DNA of 33,161 bases, from positions 1 to 33,161 of the forward strand of contig NZ_QAXS01000035.1 of NCBI RefSeq assembly GCF_003053565.1. The letters run 5' to 3'. Source of the DNA: Halanaerobium saccharolyticum (GTDB lineage: Bacteria; Bacillota; Halanaerobiia; Halanaerobiales; Halanaerobiaceae). The translations under genes were made by a program, and so were the position numbers. The notes under the pieces are model-generated. The model had not been told where the DNA came from, did no database searches, and saw only the letters and a list, made by a program, of their open reading frames with translations. Below are positions 30,726 to 33,161 of the stretch, piece by piece; position 1 is the first letter of the stretch, and each line of letters starts with the position of its first letter.

Positions 30726-31297
30726 TGGGAAGATATGAAATCAGATTAAGTGGTGCTGGGGGCCAGGGTATGATTCTGGCAGGAATTATACTGGCAGAGG
30801 CTGGAGTTATGGTTGATAATTTAAATATCAGTCAGAGTCAGTCTTATGGGCCTGAATCCAGGGGGGGTGCCAGTAGAGCTGAGGTAGTTTTTGATGAGGA
30901 TCAGATAGATTTTCCAAAAGTAATTAAACCTGATCTTTTAGTCTGTTTAACCCAGGAGTCCTTTGATCAGTATGGAGCAGACCTTAAAAGCTATGGCGTG
31001 ATAATTGCTGACAGCGGTATTGACATTTCTGAGGTCAAGCCGGAATTTAAAGATAATATCTACCAGTTAAACATTCTTGATCTTGCTGCCAAGGAAATTG
31101 GAAATGAAATTTCAGCTAATATGATTGTTTTAGGGATAATAGCCAGAATTATTCAGACCAGGATTCCAGTGGAATTTATCAAAAAGGCAATTATTGAAAA
31201 GGTTCCACCTAAAACTGTAGATTTAAATATAGAGGCTTTTGAATTGGGTTTCGACTTAAAACTCGATAAAAGGAGCTATATTTATGGGAGAATATAA
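30725..31297 (+). CDS. korC: 2-oxoglutarate:ferredoxin oxidoreductase gamma subunit
   Basis: This 190-residue gamma subunit has the family signature [21 protein letters not shown]. The conserved [19 protein letters not shown] follows, then [12 protein letters not shown]. It completes the four-subunit Kor complex that turns 2-oxoglutarate, CoA and oxidised ferredoxin into succinyl-CoA, CO2 and reduced ferredoxin. The ATG at 30725 overlaps the korB stop. Its own 3' end overlaps the mutase gene by 14 bases, tying succinyl-CoA production to the enzyme that rearranges it. Confidence 0.95.
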   Translation: MGRYEIRLSGAGGQGMILAGIILAEAGVMVDNLNISQSQSYGPESRGGASRAEVVFDEDQIDFPKVIKPDLLVCLTQESFDQYGADLKSYGVIIADSGIDISEVKPEFKDNIYQLNILDLAAKEIGNEISANMIVLGIIARIIQTRIPVEFIKKAIIEKVPPKTVDLNIEAFELGFDLKLDKRSYIYGRI

Positions 31298-33008
31298 TAA
31301 TCAGCAGCAGGGAGATAGAGAAATTTCGGATGCCGGGGATGCTGAAAATTTAAATCAGGCTGAAGAAAAATGGGAAACTGAGCAATATCAGAAAACGGCG
31401 GAGCGTTTTGGCTTAAGAAAAGATAATTTTATTTCGGATGCTGAATCTGAAATTAAACCCCTTTATACACCTCTAGACCTTAAAAATCTTGATTACCAAA
31501 AGACGCTCTCATTTCCAGGGGAGTTTCCTTTTACCAGAGGTGTTTATCCGACAATGTATCGGTCTCGACTCTGGACAATGAGGCAGTATTCTGGTTTTGG
31601 AACAGCAGTAGAAACTAATAAGCGCTTCAAATATCTTTTAGAACAGGGGCAGACCGGCCTTAGTGTTGCCTTTGATCTGCCTACCCAAATTGGATATGAT
31701 TCAGATCATCCTCTGGCCGAAGGGGAAGTGGAAGTGGGAAGAGTTGGAGTGGCAATTGACAGTGTAGAGGATATGAAAATTCTTTTTTCTGAGATACATC
31801 TTAATAAAGTCAGCACTTCGATGACAATTAACGCTCCAGCTGCAGCTGTTTTAGCGATGTATATTGTAACAGCAGAAGAAAAGGGGATTTCTCCAGATCA
31901 GTTGAGCGGAACAGTTCAGAATGATATCTTAAAAGAATATATAGCTCGGGGCACTTATATTTATCCTCCCGAGCCCTCTTTGAGGTTGATTACAGATGTT
32001 TTTGATTACTGCTCCCGTAAGATGCCGGCATTTAATACCATCAGCATCAGCGGTTATCATATTCGGGAAGCTGGTTCAACAGCAGTTCAGGAGCTGGCCT
32101 TTACCTTAGCTGATGCCATCTGTTATGTAGAAAGAGCCCTAGAGATCGGCCTGGATATTGATGATTTCGCTCCGCGGCTTTCCTTTTTCTTTGCTTCTCA
32201 GATGAATTTGATTGAAGAAACTGCAAAATTTAGAGCAGCCCGGCGTCTCTGGGCTGAAATAATGGAAGCAAGATTTGGAGCAGAAAATAAAAAATCAAAG
32301 CTGATGCGCTTTCATACCCAGACAGCAGGGACAGCACTCACAGCAAATCAGCCTTTAAACAATATAATCCGAGTTACAATTCAGGCCCTGGCAGCAGTTA
32401 TGGGAGGGACTCAATCTCTGCACACCAACTCCTATGATGAAGCACTTTCTTTACCTTCAGAAGAGGCGGTTGAGATTGCTTTAAGAACTCAGCAGATAAT
32501 TGCTGAAGAAAGTGGAATTGCTGATGTTATCGATCCCCTGGGCGGTTCTTATTATTTAGAAGAATTAACCGATTCATTTGTTAAAAAATGTCGTAAATAT
32601 TTAAAGAAGATTGATCAGCTTGGGGGAATGGTTGAAGCAATTAAAGCAGGATATGTCCAGCGAGAAATTCAGGATAGTGCCTATCAAAAACAAAAAGAAA
32701 TTGATCAAAAAAAGAAAATAGTTGTTGGAGTCAATAAATATCAAAATAATAATAACAGTACAGAAACAGAGCTGCATCAGCTTGATCCTGCCCTGGAAGA
32801 AGCTCAGAAAGAAAAGTTGAAAAAATTAAAAGCCAGCAGAGATCAAAAAGAACTTAAAAAAGCTTTAGCAGAGCTTAAATCTGTTGCGGAAAGTGAAAAA
32901 AATATGATGCCAGTGATTATCGAAGCAGTTAAAGCCAGAGCCACCTTAGGTGAAATCAGTGATCAGCTAAGAGAGGTCTTTGGGGAGTATCAAAATAGAA
33001 ATATTTAA
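31284..33008 (+). CDS. Methylmalonyl-CoA mutase, large catalytic subunit
   Basis: This 574-residue subunit is the TIM-barrel substrate-binding half of adenosylcobalamin-dependent methylmalonyl-CoA mutase, without its own B12 domain. Motifs in order are [44 protein letters not shown] and [11 protein letters not shown]. Then come [26 protein letters not shown], the long [17 protein letters not shown] and [18 protein letters not shown]. Tyr102 (RQYSGF) and Arg222 (ARGTYIYPP) match the Tyr/Arg pair of methylmalonyl-CoA mutases, where isobutyryl-CoA mutases have Phe/Gln; His259 is the catalytic His. Residues 1-35 and the tail after about 490 are charged and variable. It starts at ATG 31284 behind AAAGGAG, inside korC. 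Confidence 0.95.
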   Translation: MGEYNNQQQGDREISDAGDAENLNQAEEKWETEQYQKTAERFGLRKDNFISDAESEIKPLYTPLDLKNLDYQKTLSFPGEFPFTRGVYPTMYRSRLWTMRQYSGFGTAVETNKRFKYLLEQGQTGLSVAFDLPTQIGYDSDHPLAEGEVEVGRVGVAIDSVEDMKILFSEIHLNKVSTSMTINAPAAAVLAMYIVTAEEKGISPDQLSGTVQNDILKEYIARGTYIYPPEPSLRLITDVFDYCSRKMPAFNTISISGYHIREAGSTAVQELAFTLADAICYVERALEIGLDIDDFAPRLSFFFASQMNLIEETAKFRAARRLWAEIMEARFGAENKKSKLMRFHTQTAGTALTANQPLNNIIRVTIQALAAVMGGTQSLHTNSYDEALSLPSEEAVEIALRTQQIIAEESGIADVIDPLGGSYYLEELTDSFVKKCRKYLKKIDQLGGMVEAIKAGYVQREIQDSAYQKQKEIDQKKKIVVGVNKYQNNNNSTETELHQLDPALEEAQKEKLKKLKASRDQKELKKALAELKSVAESEKNMMPVIIEAVKARATLGEISDQLREVFGEYQNRNI

Positions 33009-33017
33009 TTATTATTT

Positions 33018-33046
33018 AAACCCTGTCAATTTAAGGCAGGGTTTTT
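33018..33046 (+). terminator. Rho-independent terminator ending the propionate cluster
   Basis: AAACCCTG (33018-33025) pairs perfectly with CAGGGTTT (33037-33044), followed by Ts to 33046. No gene is evident in the remaining 115 bases. Confidence 0.9.
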
Positions 33047-33161
33047 CTTATTTATAAAGAATTAATCCTGAATTATTCATAGCAACCACGAAATATTTTT
33101 TTCTTTTATTTAACTCTAAAATTATCTGATTTAAAATTTTAAAAGAGATTTTTGAGTTAAA

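Noticed and set aside
1-33161. CRISPR arrays, tRNA or rRNA genes, transposases, phage genes
   Set aside because: No regularly spaced repeats, cloverleaf sequences, rRNA cores or recombinase motifs were found on reading both strands.

Overview
The window looks like a piece of chromosome from an anaerobic, low-GC, Gram-positive-type (Firmicutes/Clostridia-like) bacterium. The AT-rich intergenic DNA, strong AAGGAG ribosome binding sites, GTG/TTG starts, single-chain PurL of 1272 residues, rubrerythrin-like protein, 2-oxoacid:ferredoxin oxidoreductase and Na+-pumping decarboxylase all fit. The gene set reminds me of Halanaerobiales, but this assignment is an inference from style and not from a search. 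No rRNA, tRNA, CRISPR array, prophage or transposase gene was seen.

Layout. Positions 1-3025 hold the first codons of a leftward gene behind a ribosome-site-sequestering hairpin, then a ferritin-like protein, a GIY-YIG protein, murB (reverse) and a lone parB-like gene. Positions 3221-9558 hold deoB, a reverse LysR regulator and the giant purL. The 446-bp gap before purL is mostly one 277-bp nested palindromic element. Positions 9556-13274 hold a small SHOCT-type membrane protein flanked by two copies of a 62-bp repeat, a PAS-GGDEF diguanylate cyclase, a CofE-like ligase and a DegV protein. Positions 13378-14526 hold two look-alike transcription units: a 56-residue mini-protein that is a free-standing copy of a peroxiredoxin C-terminal tail, and the full peroxiredoxin. 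Both have near-identical consensus promoters. Positions 14611-21897 are an accessory stretch of small genes: a frameshifted nucleotidyltransferase, two GNAT acetyltransferases, a VOC protein, a methyltransferase, several small membrane proteins, YbjQ, a P-loop kinase-like protein and a D-2-hydroxyacid dehydrogenase. A 39-bp leader repeat occurs there twice.

Positions 22118-33046 form one long same-strand cluster: fdhD, the B12 subunit of a split methylmalonyl-CoA mutase, meaB, methylmalonyl-CoA epimerase, the four-subunit Na+-translocating methylmalonyl-CoA decarboxylase (mmdA, D, C, B), korDABC, and the catalytic mutase subunit. Read as chemistry, this converts 2-oxoglutarate to succinyl-CoA (Kor, giving reduced ferredoxin), then R-methylmalonyl-CoA (mutase plus MeaB), S-methylmalonyl-CoA (epimerase) and propionyl-CoA (decarboxylase, exporting Na+). 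The two mutase subunits are about 8 kb apart, with the enzymes that use and supply their substrates between them.

The most unusual items are the stand-alone peroxiredoxin-tail gene with its duplicated promoter, the 277-bp palindromic element upstream of purL, the ribosome-site hairpin at the left edge, and the compact 2-oxoglutarate-to-propionyl-CoA cluster.
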